A DNA stretch of 58,472 nucleotides from JAVBLW01 sp031553215 (GTDB taxonomy: Bacteria; Bacillota_I; Bacilli_A; Acholeplasmatales; Anaeroplasmataceae): positions 1 through 58,472 of the forward strand of contig JAVBLW010000015.1 of the NCBI GenBank assembly GCA_031553215.1. The letters run 5' to 3'. Within the stretch, counting starts at the first letter, position 1; the number at the start of each line of letters is the position of its first letter. This document shows positions 49,432 through 58,401 of the stretch, piece by piece. A model generated the notes under the pieces. The model was not told the DNA's origin, did not search any database, and saw only the letters and a program-made list of their open reading frames with translations. Both the position numbers and the translations under genes were made by a program.

Positions 49432-52029
49432 ATGGCAGAATTAAAAGTTGAAGAAATGATTAATGAATTAGTATCTAATGCTAATGAGGCATTGATAGAA
49501 TTTATGGATTTTGATCAAGAAAAAGTTAATAAAATAGTTCATGCAATGACTTTAGCAGGGGTAGATAATCATATTAAATTAGCTCAAATGGCAGTTGAAG
49601 AAACTAAACGTGGGATATTTGAGGATAAAGTAATAAAGAATTTGTTTGCTACTGAATATATATGGCATTCTATTAAATACGAGAAGACTGTAGGTGTCAT
49701 TGAAGAAAATACTTTAGAGGGATTTGTTGAAGTAGCTGAACCTGTTGGAGTAATTGCTGGGGTAACTCCTGTAACTAATCCTACCAGTACAACTATGTTT
49801 AAATCATTAATTAGTATGAAAACTAGAAATCCAATCATTTTTGGTTTTCATCCAAGTGCTCAAAAGTGTAGTGTTGAAACAGCAAAAGTTCTATATGAAG
49901 CTGCTATTAAAGCAGGAGCTCCAAAAAATTGTATTCAATGGATTGAGTTTCCTTCGGTGGAAGCGACCAGTGTTCTTATGAATCATCCCGGTGTAGCTTT
50001 AATTTTAGCTACTGGTGGATCAGGTATGGTAAAGAGTGCGTATAGTGCTGGTAAACCAGCTTTAGGCGTAGGTCCTGGTAATGTTCCTTGTTATATTGAA
50101 AAGACAAGTGATGTAAAAAGAGCTTGTACGGATTTAATGCTTTCAAAAACTTTTGATAATGGTATGATTTGTGCTTCAGAACAAGCTGTAATTGTAGACA
50201 AGGAAATTAGCGAAGAATTTGAAAATTATATGAAAGATAATAATTGCTATTTCTTAAATGAAAAAGAGATTGAATTATTAACTAATTATATGTTCCCTGT
50301 AGAAGCAAAAAGAAACTTGCGTTCTTCTGTGGTTGGACAAAGTGCATATGAAATTGCAAAACTAGCAGGAATTGATGTAAATGAAAAAACTAAAATATTA
50401 ATTGCTAAACTTGATAAAGTTGGTTTTGATAGACCATTATCAAAAGAAAAATTATCGCCAGTATTAGCTTATTATATTGTAGATAGTATAGAAGAAGGCT
50501 TTAAGAGAGCTAAAGAAATGTTAGAGTTAGGAGGACTAGGTCACTCAGCGGTTATTCATTCAAATAATACAGACATTTGTAAAAAATATGGAGAAGCAAT
50601 GAAAGTTGGTAGAATTATTTCCAATTCACCATCTTCGCAAGGTGCAATTGGTGATATTTATAATTCCAATACTCCATCATTAACATTGGGATGTGGTTCA
50701 TATGGAAACAACTCCACAACCTCAAATGTCTCAAGTGTAAATTTGATAAATAAAAAGAAAATCGCGTACCGAAAGAATAATATGCAATGGTTTAAGATTC
50801 CTCCGAAAATTTATTTTGAAAAAGATTCTATTTCTTATTTAGAAGATATGCCTAATATTTCAAGAGCGTTTATTGTTACTGATAACCAAATGGTAAAGTT
50901 AGGATATGTTAGTAAAATATTATATTATTTAAGAAAAAGAAAACAATATGTACATAGTGAAATATATTCTGATATCGAACCAGATCCAAGTGTAGAAACA
51001 ATAATGAAGGGTGTTGAAAGTATGAAAGCTTTTAATCCAGATGTAATTATTGCTCTTGGTGGAGGAAGTGCAATTGATGCTGCAAAATGTATGTGGTTAT
51101 TCTATGAAAATCCAGAGACTGAGTTTGATGGATTAAAATTAAAATTCATGGATATTAGAAAAAGAAGTTTCCATTTCCCAAAATTAGGAAACAAATCACA
51201 ATTAGTTGCAATTCCTACTACAAGTGGTACAGGAAGCGAGGTAACTTGTTTCTCGGTAATCACTGATAAGAAGAATGGTGAAATAAAATATCCATTAGCC
51301 GATTATGAATTAACTCCGGATGTGGCAATAATAGATCCACAGTTCACATATACTGTTCCAAAAAGCTTAACTGCCGATACTGGACTTGATGTATTAACTC
51401 ATGCTATTGAATCATACGTTAGTGTACTAGCTTCTGATTATACCGATGGTTTAGCTTTACAAGCAATTGATTTAGTATTTGATTATTTACCAAGAGCTTA
51501 TGAATTAGGTGCAAGCGACGAGGAAGCAAGAGAGAGAATGCATAATGCGTCAACTATAGCTGGTATGGCCTTTACAAATGCTTTCTTAGGTATAAATCAT
51601 AGTTTAGCTCATAAGATTGGTGGAGAATATCATCTTCCACATGGTAGAAGTAATGCCATATTGCTTCCATATGTAATTAAATATAATTCCACTAAACCTA
51701 CAAAATTTACTATTTTCCCAAAATATGAAAAATTCATCGCTGATCAAAAATATGCTAAGATTGCAAGGTTTTTAGGATTAAAATCTGATTCAACAGAAGA
51801 AGCAGTAGATAATTTAATAAATGAAATTATCAAACTTATGGATAATGTTGAAATGCCAAAATCATTTAAAGAAGCTGGTATAGATGAAACTTTATATATG
51901 GCAAATGTGAAAAAACTAGCTTTACAAGCATTTGAAGATCAATGTACAACAGCAAATCCTAGATATCCATTAGTTAGTGAATTAGAAGAGATTTTAATAA
52001 ATGCTTATTATGGTTTTGAATCTAAATAA
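49432..52029 (+). CDS. adhE: Bifunctional acetaldehyde-CoA/alcohol dehydrogenase
   Basis: The 865-aa enzyme turns acetyl-CoA into ethanol with two NADH. The N-terminal CoA-acylating aldehyde dehydrogenase has GVIAGVTPVTNPTST, ATGGSGMVKSAYS and the nucleophile Cys247 in DNGMICASEQAVIV. The C-terminal iron-dependent alcohol dehydrogenase (from ~455) has KIYFEKDSISYLEDM, ALGGGSAIDAAKCMW, IPTTSGTGSEVT and the metal His residues in HSLAHKIGGEYHLPHGRSNAILLPYVIKYN. The length is normal. It is the main ethanol-forming route and NADH sink, complementary to the hydrogenase. The next gene, a ZIP transporter, starts 11 nt downstream. Confidence 0.97.
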   Translation: MAELKVEEMINELVSNANEALIEFMDFDQEKVNKIVHAMTLAGVDNHIKLAQMAVEETKRGIFEDKVIKNLFATEYIWHSIKYEKTVGVIEENTLEGFVEVAEPVGVIAGVTPVTNPTSTTMFKSLISMKTRNPIIFGFHPSAQKCSVETAKVLYEAAIKAGAPKNCIQWIEFPSVEATSVLMNHPGVALILATGGSGMVKSAYSAGKPALGVGPGNVPCYIEKTSDVKRACTDLMLSKTFDNGMICASEQAVIVDKEISEEFENYMKDNNCYFLNEKEIELLTNYMFPVEAKRNLRSSVVGQSAYEIAKLAGIDVNEKTKILIAKLDKVGFDRPLSKEKLSPVLAYYIVDSIEEGFKRAKEMLELGGLGHSAVIHSNNTDICKKYGEAMKVGRIISNSPSSQGAIGDIYNSNTPSLTLGCGSYGNNSTTSNVSSVNLINKKKIAYRKNNMQWFKIPPKIYFEKDSISYLEDMPNISRAFIVTDNQMVKLGYVSKILYYLRKRKQYVHSEIYSDIEPDPSVETIMKGVESMKAFNPDVIIALGGGSAIDAAKCMWLFYENPETEFDGLKLKFMDIRKRSFHFPKLGNKSQLVAIPTTSGTGSEVTCFSVITDKKNGEIKYPLADYELTPDVAIIDPQFTYTVPKSLTADTGLDVLTHAIESYVSVLASDYTDGLALQAIDLVFDYLPRAYELGASDEEARERMHNASTIAGMAFTNAFLGINHSLAHKIGGEYHLPHGRSNAILLPYVIKYNSTKPTKFTIFPKYEKFIADQKYAKIARFLGLKSDSTEEAVDNLINEIIKLMDNVEMPKSFKEAGIDETLYMANVKKLALQAFEDQCTTANPRYPLVSELEEILINAYYGFESK

Positions 52030-52040
52030 GAAGGTTTAAA

Positions 52041-52847
52041 ATGATAATAAATCTACTTTTTACAATATTAATTAGTGTTGTAGCTTCATTCATTGGTGGG
52101 ATAATTGGTATCAAATCTCGTGGAAATAATAATAAAATAACAAGCTTTGCAATGGCATTTGCAAGTGGTACAATGTTAGGGTTAATTTTTTTAGAATTAA
52201 TTCCTGAATCACTTGAAGGTATGAAAAATGAAATAAAATATGGACAGTTTATTAGTGTTGGAATAATATTCGTATCAGTTATTATATTCTTTATTTTCCA
52301 TGAATTATTGAATAATCATGGACATCACAAACATCATTGTGAAACAGAAACTGATGAAGATAATTGTCATGAGGTTGTTCACGTTATTGATTCGATAGAA
52401 CATAAAAATGGTGTTTTTATGTCAGGAATAGCCTTTGTATTAGCTATGTGCATACATAACCTACCAGAAGGAATGTCCATTGGTGCAACTTTTGCTTCAA
52501 GTACAAAAAGTGGAATAACATTAGCATCTGTAATAGGAATTCATAATATAATAGTTGGTATCTCAATTAGTGTTGTTTTGATTGGAACAGGAATATCAAA
52601 AAAGAAAGTTTTATATTTTACTACTATGAGCTCATTAACTACTATTCTAGGATCTTTTTTAGGATATTATTTAGGTGATATGAACGAAGTAATGTTATCA
52701 ATATTCTTAGCTATATCTAGTGGAACATTACTATTTGTAGTATTCTATGAAATGTTACCAAAGGCATTTAAATATAATAAATCAAAAATGCTATTTATAT
52801 TTATAGTATTAGGTATCTTGGTATTTGAAATAATAAATATTTTATAA
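52041..52847 (+). CDS. ZIP-family metal transporter with His-rich loop
   Basis: The 268-aa membrane protein has signature helices CIHNLPEGMSIGATF (~146-160) and IGIHNIIVGISISV (~178-191; the second motif lacks the usual PEG). Between helices 3 and 4 lies a long metal-binding loop, NHGHHKHHCETETDEDNCHEVVHVIDS, absent from the other ZIP gene in this window. It is probably co-transcribed with adhE, whose alcohol-dehydrogenase half needs iron, so metal supply for AdhE is a reasonable guess. Terminator follows. Confidence 0.88.
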   Translation: MIINLLFTILISVVASFIGGIIGIKSRGNNNKITSFAMAFASGTMLGLIFLELIPESLEGMKNEIKYGQFISVGIIFVSVIIFFIFHELLNNHGHHKHHCETETDEDNCHEVVHVIDSIEHKNGVFMSGIAFVLAMCIHNLPEGMSIGATFASSTKSGITLASVIGIHNIIVGISISVVLIGTGISKKKVLYFTTMSSLTTILGSFLGYYLGDMNEVMLSIFLAISSGTLLFVVFYEMLPKAFKYNKSKMLFIFIVLGILVFEIINIL

Positions 52848-52851
52848 ATAT

Positions 52852-52886
52852 GGTGTTAGACATTTATTGTCTAGCACCTTTTTATT
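52852..52886 (+). terminator. Terminator of adhE-ZIP operon
   Basis: GGTGTTAGACA and TGTCTAGCACC pair across TTTAT and are followed by T5. Confidence 0.9.
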
Positions 52887-52922
52887 ATAAAGAAATATCA
52901 ACACTCAAAAATATTGTCTAAA

Positions 52923-52989
52923 TTTGTCATACGAATTATCGCTCGTCTTGTCGAAAATTATTTTAATGCTTTTTAAATTATGCTACAAT
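52923..52989 (+). promoter_or_regulatory. Candidate promoter of the giant lipase with 0A-box-like elements
   Basis: TTGTCGAAAA (52948-52957) contains the Spo0A-box core, with a weaker TTTGTCATA at ~52923. TTTTAA (52961-52966), a 17-nt spacer and TACAAT (52984-52989) could be the promoter. The rest of the ~120-nt leader up to 53116 holds AAAGGGGGACAG and an AT-rich stretch with nothing else recognisable. Confidence 0.4.
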
Positions 52990-53115
52990 TTAAACTAGTT
53001 TGATAGGGATAAAACAAAAATAAAGGGGGACAGAATACTAATTTAATTAATTTTTATAGGTAATTTTTTTTATTATGTACCCCTTCAAATGATTTTTACA
53101 TAAGGGAGTATGAAA

Positions 53116-56100
53116 ATGAAAAATTTTAAAAGGATATTTATTATTATAATACTTGTTATAACCGCTAGCTTAACTTCTTTAAGTCTTGCAGCTGGATACA
53201 AAGTATATAATATAAATGATATAGAATTATATAATGCAACCAATACATATGATTATAAAGATGTTGATAGTATAGTAAGTGAAAATTATAATAATAAGGA
53301 TAGATATAACTTTGAATCAGGAGAAAATAAAAATAAAGTTTCAACTGATGCACCACAAATAACTATCTTAACACCAGGCTTAGGTGGTGGTGGTGAAAGC
53401 TGGTCTAGCAATTCAAATGGTACTTTTGGATATAACAATAAATCACTATTAACACAACTAGCACAAAATACAGATTCATATGTATATTATGTTGAGGTTT
53501 CAAGAAACTTTTTTGATATCTCTGATCTTACAGAACAAGTATATAGTGGTATAGAAAAAAATAAAGATGATAGGTTCATACGTAAATATATTAATTCGAT
53601 AGATAACATAGATAAACATATCGTTATTGTTTTTGAACCCCTTGAGAAAAATGATAAATATGCATCAAATGATGATTATTATACATTATTTAATTATGGA
53701 ATAAGTCGTATAGTATATGATGTAAAGACAAAATCAGGTGGCATAATACCTAAAATAAATTTAATAGGACATAGTAGAGGTGGAATAATAAATCTAATGT
53801 ATGCCCTGGATCATCCAGATTTGGTATCTAATATATATAGTATTGGGACTCCGTATTTAGGCTCAACAGTTGCGACATTGGATGTAAAATGGCTTGATTG
53901 TGAAATAGGAAGTAAAAATGCACCCAAAGATGGAGAAAAAGATATAGTAGATAGTTCAGTTTATCTAGAATATAACCGTAGATGGAATAATAATTATAGT
54001 AGATATGAACATATAAAAGTGCATGCTATGGGTGGATATTCAGATATAAAATTCTTTAATGGATTAGTTTCAACAAAAGAATTCTTAGAAAATTATGGTG
54101 AATTAGCTTCAATTGGAATCAAGGCCTTAATAAATACTATATATAGAATTGAAATGGGATTACTTTTTACACCGTTAGCCATTATAGCGAAGCAGATAAC
54201 AGGAGGACTGCTAGGAATATTTACTGATTTAGGTTGGAATACATTTGGTGTGGCTGAGATACTTGAATTACTTTTGAATGAAATAAATTATGATCATGAA
54301 CCACCATTTTTATCGTTTTATAATGATGGATTTGTAGATTTGAAATCACAGCTAGGTTCAAAGGAAATTTATAGTTATAAGGGATTTAATAGTTATAGTA
54401 AAAAATTTACTTCTGCATCATTAAGGAATTATAAAAGCTCTGTTACAAAAGACATTCCAATTGTTCATAATTTAGAGTCATATGATCCTACATTTATTGG
54501 ATTAATTTTAAGAGATATTCCAATGTCTTATAAAAAAGTCATTGAATATCAAATATATAATATTTCTGATAATGAAGTTGGTATATATGCATATACAGGA
54601 TATAAAACAAATTCTACTTTGACAATACCGTCGCAAATAGATGGAAAAAAAGTAGTAGAAATTGGTGATTTTGCATTTGGATATGATTTTAATGGAAATG
54701 AAATTATTAAAAATGTAGTTATACCAGAAGGTGTAAAATCAATAAATACTTCTGCATTTCATTCGTGTAAAAATCTAGAAAGTGTTTCATTTTCTGGGAC
54801 ATCTGAGCTTGAAATAATATATAATAATGCTTTTTCTAATTGTTCTAAATTAAATTCAATCACCTTACCCAATTCTCTTAAAAGCATATCTCATAATGTT
54901 TTTGAATATTGTAGTGAATTACAGTATTTAACAATTCCTAAAAATGTAGCTTATATTGGTGATGGGTGTTTTAAGGAAACAAAAATATTAAATATAAGCG
55001 TAAATATAAATAATCAATATTGTCAAAACATAAATGGTATGTTAATGACAAAAGATGGAAAAGAAATAATATATGCCAAAAATGCTAATATAAATACTAT
55101 TCCATCTACAGTGACCAAAATACGTGCATATGCATTTTATAAAAATACAAATATTGTCTCACTAAATTTAAATAATGTAGAGGAAGTAGGGGAATATGCG
55201 TTTGCACATATGAGTAACTTAACTAATGTTACAGGTACGAAAGTTAGAGTAATTGAAAAAAATGATTTTATAGGAACGAAGTTTATTAATGAAAAAGAGA
55301 TAATAATTTTAGGAAGTGTTTTAGTAAAATATTCTGCAAATCAAAGTGAATATACAATACCAAATAATATTTTAACTATAGGAGAAGATGCATTTTCATC
55401 TAGTACGCTAAGAACGGTTTATATACCAAATTCGGTTACAGTAATATATCAAAATGCTTTTTTTGAATGTTCAAATTTAACTGAGATTTATATTTTAAAT
55501 TATAGACCAATTAGCTGTTATAATAATTCATTTCCTGTGAATGAAGAGTTAAAAATTTATGTTTTAGAACGAGTACTAAATTCTTATAAAACCCATCGTG
55601 ATTATGAAGTTTATAAAGATTATTTATCAGTCAAATATGTAACAGTAGATTTTGATTTAAATAATGATGGAATAAAAGATTATTCCATTGATATTGCATA
55701 TGGAACAGTAATAAAAGATATCCCTATGCATGAGGACATTATAGGGCAGTTATTTATGTACTTTGAATGTGATGGAGTAATAATTGATATTAATAGTGAA
55801 TTTGATTATCTAGAGTTTAATGGTGTGTTTAAAGCACAATATGAAAGAAACATTTATATAGTTGTATTAAATGATGAAAGTGAATACTTTAATAATGCCT
55901 ATATAGGCTATGGAGAACAAGGTGTGTTTTTTGGAAAACCAGAAAGAATTGGTTATGCTTTTAAAGGCTGGTATGACATATTAGGAAAACAATACTCAGA
56001 TACATTAGGATATAGCTATATGTGGGATAAAGATGAAACTCCAACGATGCTTTATGCAAGATATAATTTAATAATCTATAAAATTACATATGATTTAAAT

Positions 56101-57516
56101 GGTGGAGAAGGAAATAATAATGAAATTTTTTACGATGTAACAAGTAATATACAGCTTAGTGATCCAATAACTAATAAATTTGGACATGCTTTTGATGGTT
56201 GGTATTTAGATGGGGAAAGAATTGGATCAATTAAGATCGGGAATACTGGAGATTTAACCATAAGGGCAGAATGGAATGGCATAATAATAAAAAGTATCCA
56301 AGCTTTATATACTTATAATATTAATGATAGAATAGTAATCATGAATGTAAGTAATTTTGATAGTTCAAAGAATTATAAAATTTATATAGGTTCAAATGTA
56401 GAGGAAATATCTTTTTTATCTGATGATATATCGAAAAATTATAGAATATATATAGAAATATCTAATCGCTCTAAGACGTTAATAATAAATTTAAAAGATA
56501 TTAACATAACCTCTATAAGTGGCTTGCCTGTTTTTATTTCAACTAATAAGCAAAGAGTTGAATTTAATTTATATGGAACAGTTTCATTGAAAGGTTCAAA
56601 TGGTAGTTCATATTTACTTTTGTTTAGTGGGAAAAATGGAGAAAGTGTAATAGACATTCCAACAGTAGCAATTAATAGTTATTCAGATAATATAACAATA
56701 AGTGCTGGAAATGGTGGAAGTGGCTGCACGGGACTAGATGGATTATCATTTACTGGAATTTCAGCCTCAGATGGTACAAATGGTAAAGATCTTGTTTTCT
56801 TGGATGCTTGTGGTAAAAATGGTGATAATGGCTGGAATGGTGGTAATGGGGGAAATGGAGGGGATGGTGCCTATGCAATAAAATGCATAGCCCTTGAGAT
56901 TAATACTTATGCTGGAACCATAAAAATTATTGGCGGAACTGGTGGAAATGCCGGTAATGGAGGAAACGGTGGAGATGGTGAGAACGGAGGAAATGGAGCA
57001 AAAACATATAATCGTTCTGGTTCAAATGATGCTGGGAATGGTGGGAATGGTGGCAAAGGAGGAAATGGTGGAAATGCTGGAATAGCAGGACGCGGTTGTG
57101 TTCCAGTATCAATCCTAATTTCTTCCATCACAGGAAATATGTCAAATGTTTCATTTATTAACGGAAAATGTGGTCTGAATGGGAAAGCAGGTAATGGCGG
57201 AAACGGTGGCAATGGTGGTAAGGGCGGACCGGACACAATACTTTTTGGTAGTGAAGGAAGTGGCGGAAATGGTGGCAATGGTGGAAATGGTGGAAACGCA
57301 TATAAGACACTGCCAATTATTAGTCCTGGAGAACAATCAAATGATAACAATATAATGGTTTTATCAACAATAGTTTATTATGGATTTGGTGGTGAAGCTG
57401 GATTAGGCGGTAGTAAAGGCGATGACGGAGGATTTGGAAGTTCAGCAAAGAAAAAGGGTTCTAATGGAGTACGTGGATCAGATGGGACAACGATAGGTTC
57501 CTTGATTTTATTATAA
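53116..57516 (+). CDS. Giant secreted protein: lipase-like domain, BspA-type LRRs, InlB repeats, polyglycine C-terminus
   Basis: The ~1466-aa protein has a signal peptide (FKRIFIIIILVITASLTSLSL). An alpha/beta-hydrolase domain (~80-470) has TPGLGGGGESW (oxyanion region) and the nucleophile elbow LIGHSRGGIINLMYALDHPDLV (Ser ~220), as in bacterial triacylglycerol lipases. Residues ~500-810 are BspA/type-5 leucine-rich repeats (IPEGVKSINTSAFHSCKNLESV, IPNSVTVIYQNAFFECSNLTEI). InlB/Flg_new repeats (IGYAFKGWY, FGHAFDGWYLDG) cover ~930-1060. From ~1197 to the end are blocks of GNGGNGG triplets broken by hydrophobic spacers, a pattern expected to fold as polyglycine-II helices. There is no LPXTG or other anchor. 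The start at 53116 is favoured over 53110 by spacing. Confidence 0.88.
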   Translation: MKNFKRIFIIIILVITASLTSLSLAAGYKVYNINDIELYNATNTYDYKDVDSIVSENYNNKDRYNFESGENKNKVSTDAPQITILTPGLGGGGESWSSNSNGTFGYNNKSLLTQLAQNTDSYVYYVEVSRNFFDISDLTEQVYSGIEKNKDDRFIRKYINSIDNIDKHIVIVFEPLEKNDKYASNDDYYTLFNYGISRIVYDVKTKSGGIIPKINLIGHSRGGIINLMYALDHPDLVSNIYSIGTPYLGSTVATLDVKWLDCEIGSKNAPKDGEKDIVDSSVYLEYNRRWNNNYSRYEHIKVHAMGGYSDIKFFNGLVSTKEFLENYGELASIGIKALINTIYRIEMGLLFTPLAIIAKQITGGLLGIFTDLGWNTFGVAEILELLLNEINYDHEPPFLSFYNDGFVDLKSQLGSKEIYSYKGFNSYSKKFTSASLRNYKSSVTKDIPIVHNLESYDPTFIGLILRDIPMSYKKVIEYQIYNISDNEVGIYAYTGYKTNSTLTIPSQIDGKKVVEIGDFAFGYDFNGNEIIKNVVIPEGVKSINTSAFHSCKNLESVSFSGTSELEIIYNNAFSNCSKLNSITLPNSLKSISHNVFEYCSELQYLTIPKNVAYIGDGCFKETKILNISVNINNQYCQNINGMLMTKDGKEIIYAKNANINTIPSTVTKIRAYAFYKNTNIVSLNLNNVEEVGEYAFAHMSNLTNVTGTKVRVIEKNDFIGTKFINEKEIIILGSVLVKYSANQSEYTIPNNILTIGEDAFSSSTLRTVYIPNSVTVIYQNAFFECSNLTEIYILNYRPISCYNNSFPVNEELKIYVLERVLNSYKTHRDYEVYKDYLSVKYVTVDFDLNNDGIKDYSIDIAYGTVIKDIPMHEDIIGQLFMYFECDGVIIDINSEFDYLEFNGVFKAQYERNIYIVVLNDESEYFNNAYIGYGEQGVFFGKPERIGYAFKGWYDILGKQYSDTLGYSYMWDKDETPTMLYARYNLIIYKITYDLNGGEGNNNEIFYDVTSNIQLSDPITNKFGHAFDGWYLDGERIGSIKIGNTGDLTIRAEWNGIIIKSIQALYTYNINDRIVIMNVSNFDSSKNYKIYIGSNVEEISFLSDDISKNYRIYIEISNRSKTLIINLKDINITSISGLPVFISTNKQRVEFNLYGTVSLKGSNGSSYLLLFSGKNGESVIDIPTVAINSYSDNITISAGNGGSGCTGLDGLSFTGISASDGTNGKDLVFLDACGKNGDNGWNGGNGGNGGDGAYAIKCIALEINTYAGTIKIIGGTGGNAGNGGNGGDGENGGNGAKTYNRSGSNDAGNGGNGGKGGNGGNAGIAGRGCVPVSILISSITGNMSNVSFINGKCGLNGKAGNGGNGGNGGKGGPDTILFGSEGSGGNGGNGGNGGNAYKTLPIISPGEQSNDNNIMVLSTIVYYGFGGEAGLGGSKGDDGGFGSSAKKKGSNGVRGSDGTTIGSLILL

Positions 57517-57609
57517 AAAAGCATCTAGTCTTATCCTCGATTTTCACATGAGAGTCTTATTACATAAAAATATATAAACTAAAACATAAATATGATAAAA
57601 TATATCAGG

Positions 57610-57680
57610 GAGGATAAGGTAGTATGAAAAAAATATTAACAATACAAATAATTATAATCTTAATACTTTCATTAACATCA
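57610..57680 (+). repeat. Direct repeat copy 1 (ribosome binding site plus signal peptide)
   Basis: 71 nt that recur at 58402-58472, 792 bp downstream, with a single mismatch at 57622 (G) versus 58414 (A). Covers the ribosome binding site and the first 19 codons of the lipoprotein gene. Confidence 0.95.
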
Positions 57681-58400
57681 TGTCGATTAAAACACGAAAA
57701 ACAATATGAAAGTGGAGATATATTATATCAATTAACAAAAGATAAAAATGGTAATAAGGTCGCAGAGTTTGCTGGATTATCAGAACTTGGTAAACAAAAA
57801 AAAGTAGTAATAGTACCTGATTACATAGATGGATATAAAATTGAATATATAGGAGTAAAAGAAATACCAGCTTCATTTGGTAGACCATATGTAAATGTAA
57901 GAAGTTGTAGAGATTTAGAAAAAATTTATTATTTAGGTTCTTGTGGCTTCACAAATAAGGGTTCTGTTGATGGATTTACGAGTGATGAAATAAAAATGTT
58001 TTTTACATTAAATTCACAACTATTTGATTTTAATTATGCTGAGGAATGGGGATTTTGTTTATTTGGATCTACGTATACTGCAGGTGTATTTTTCCCTATA
58101 TATTATCCAGTAGATGAAAAACTTTTTACATATAATATCTATAATGCAAACATCACCTATTATTTAAATTACAATGAAGGTGAAGAGGATGTATATTGGT
58201 TTGATGATTGTGGTAATGAGCTAATAACATATATACCTCTTGAGCCAATAAGAGAAGGATATACATTTAAGGGATGGTATAAGGAAACAGAATGTGTCAA
58301 TGAATGGAATTTTGATGTAGATATTGTACCAGGGAAGCAATATGATAGTGAGGGGAATTACATTTATAGGGAAACGAAGCTATTTGCTAAATGGGAGTAG
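57624..58400 (+). CDS. Lipoprotein with InlB/Flg_new-type repeat
   Basis: The 258-aa lipoprotein has a signal peptide MKKILTIQIIIILILSLTSC with lipobox LTSC (Cys20). The N-terminal half has GNKVAEFAGLSELGKQKKVVIVPDYIDGYKIEYIG, resembling one capped LRR-type repeat. The C-terminal ~75 residues are an InlB/Flg_new repeat (ITYYLNYNEGE, IREGYTFKGWYKE, ETKLFAKWE). These repeats mediate surface or host/polymer binding in other bacteria. The function is unknown. It is the first of a tandem family. Confidence 0.8.
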   Translation: MKKILTIQIIIILILSLTSCRLKHEKQYESGDILYQLTKDKNGNKVAEFAGLSELGKQKKVVIVPDYIDGYKIEYIGVKEIPASFGRPYVNVRSCRDLEKIYYLGSCGFTNKGSVDGFTSDEIKMFFTLNSQLFDFNYAEEWGFCLFGSTYTAGVFFPIYYPVDEKLFTYNIYNANITYYLNYNEGEEDVYWFDDCGNELITYIPLEPIREGYTFKGWYKETECVNEWNFDVDIVPGKQYDSEGNYIYRETKLFAKWE

Positions 58401-58401
58401 T

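Noticed and set aside
56816..57300. CRISPR array suggested by repeated GGTGGNAATGG units
   Set aside because: Repeats are in-frame Gly codons of irregular spacing with no unique spacers or cas genes nearby.
56907..57350. Long minus-strand ORF rich in PPLPPFPP
   Set aside because: It is the mirror of the GGN codons of the plus-strand polyglycine region; no ribosome binding site or separate promoter, and the plus-strand gene is continuous.
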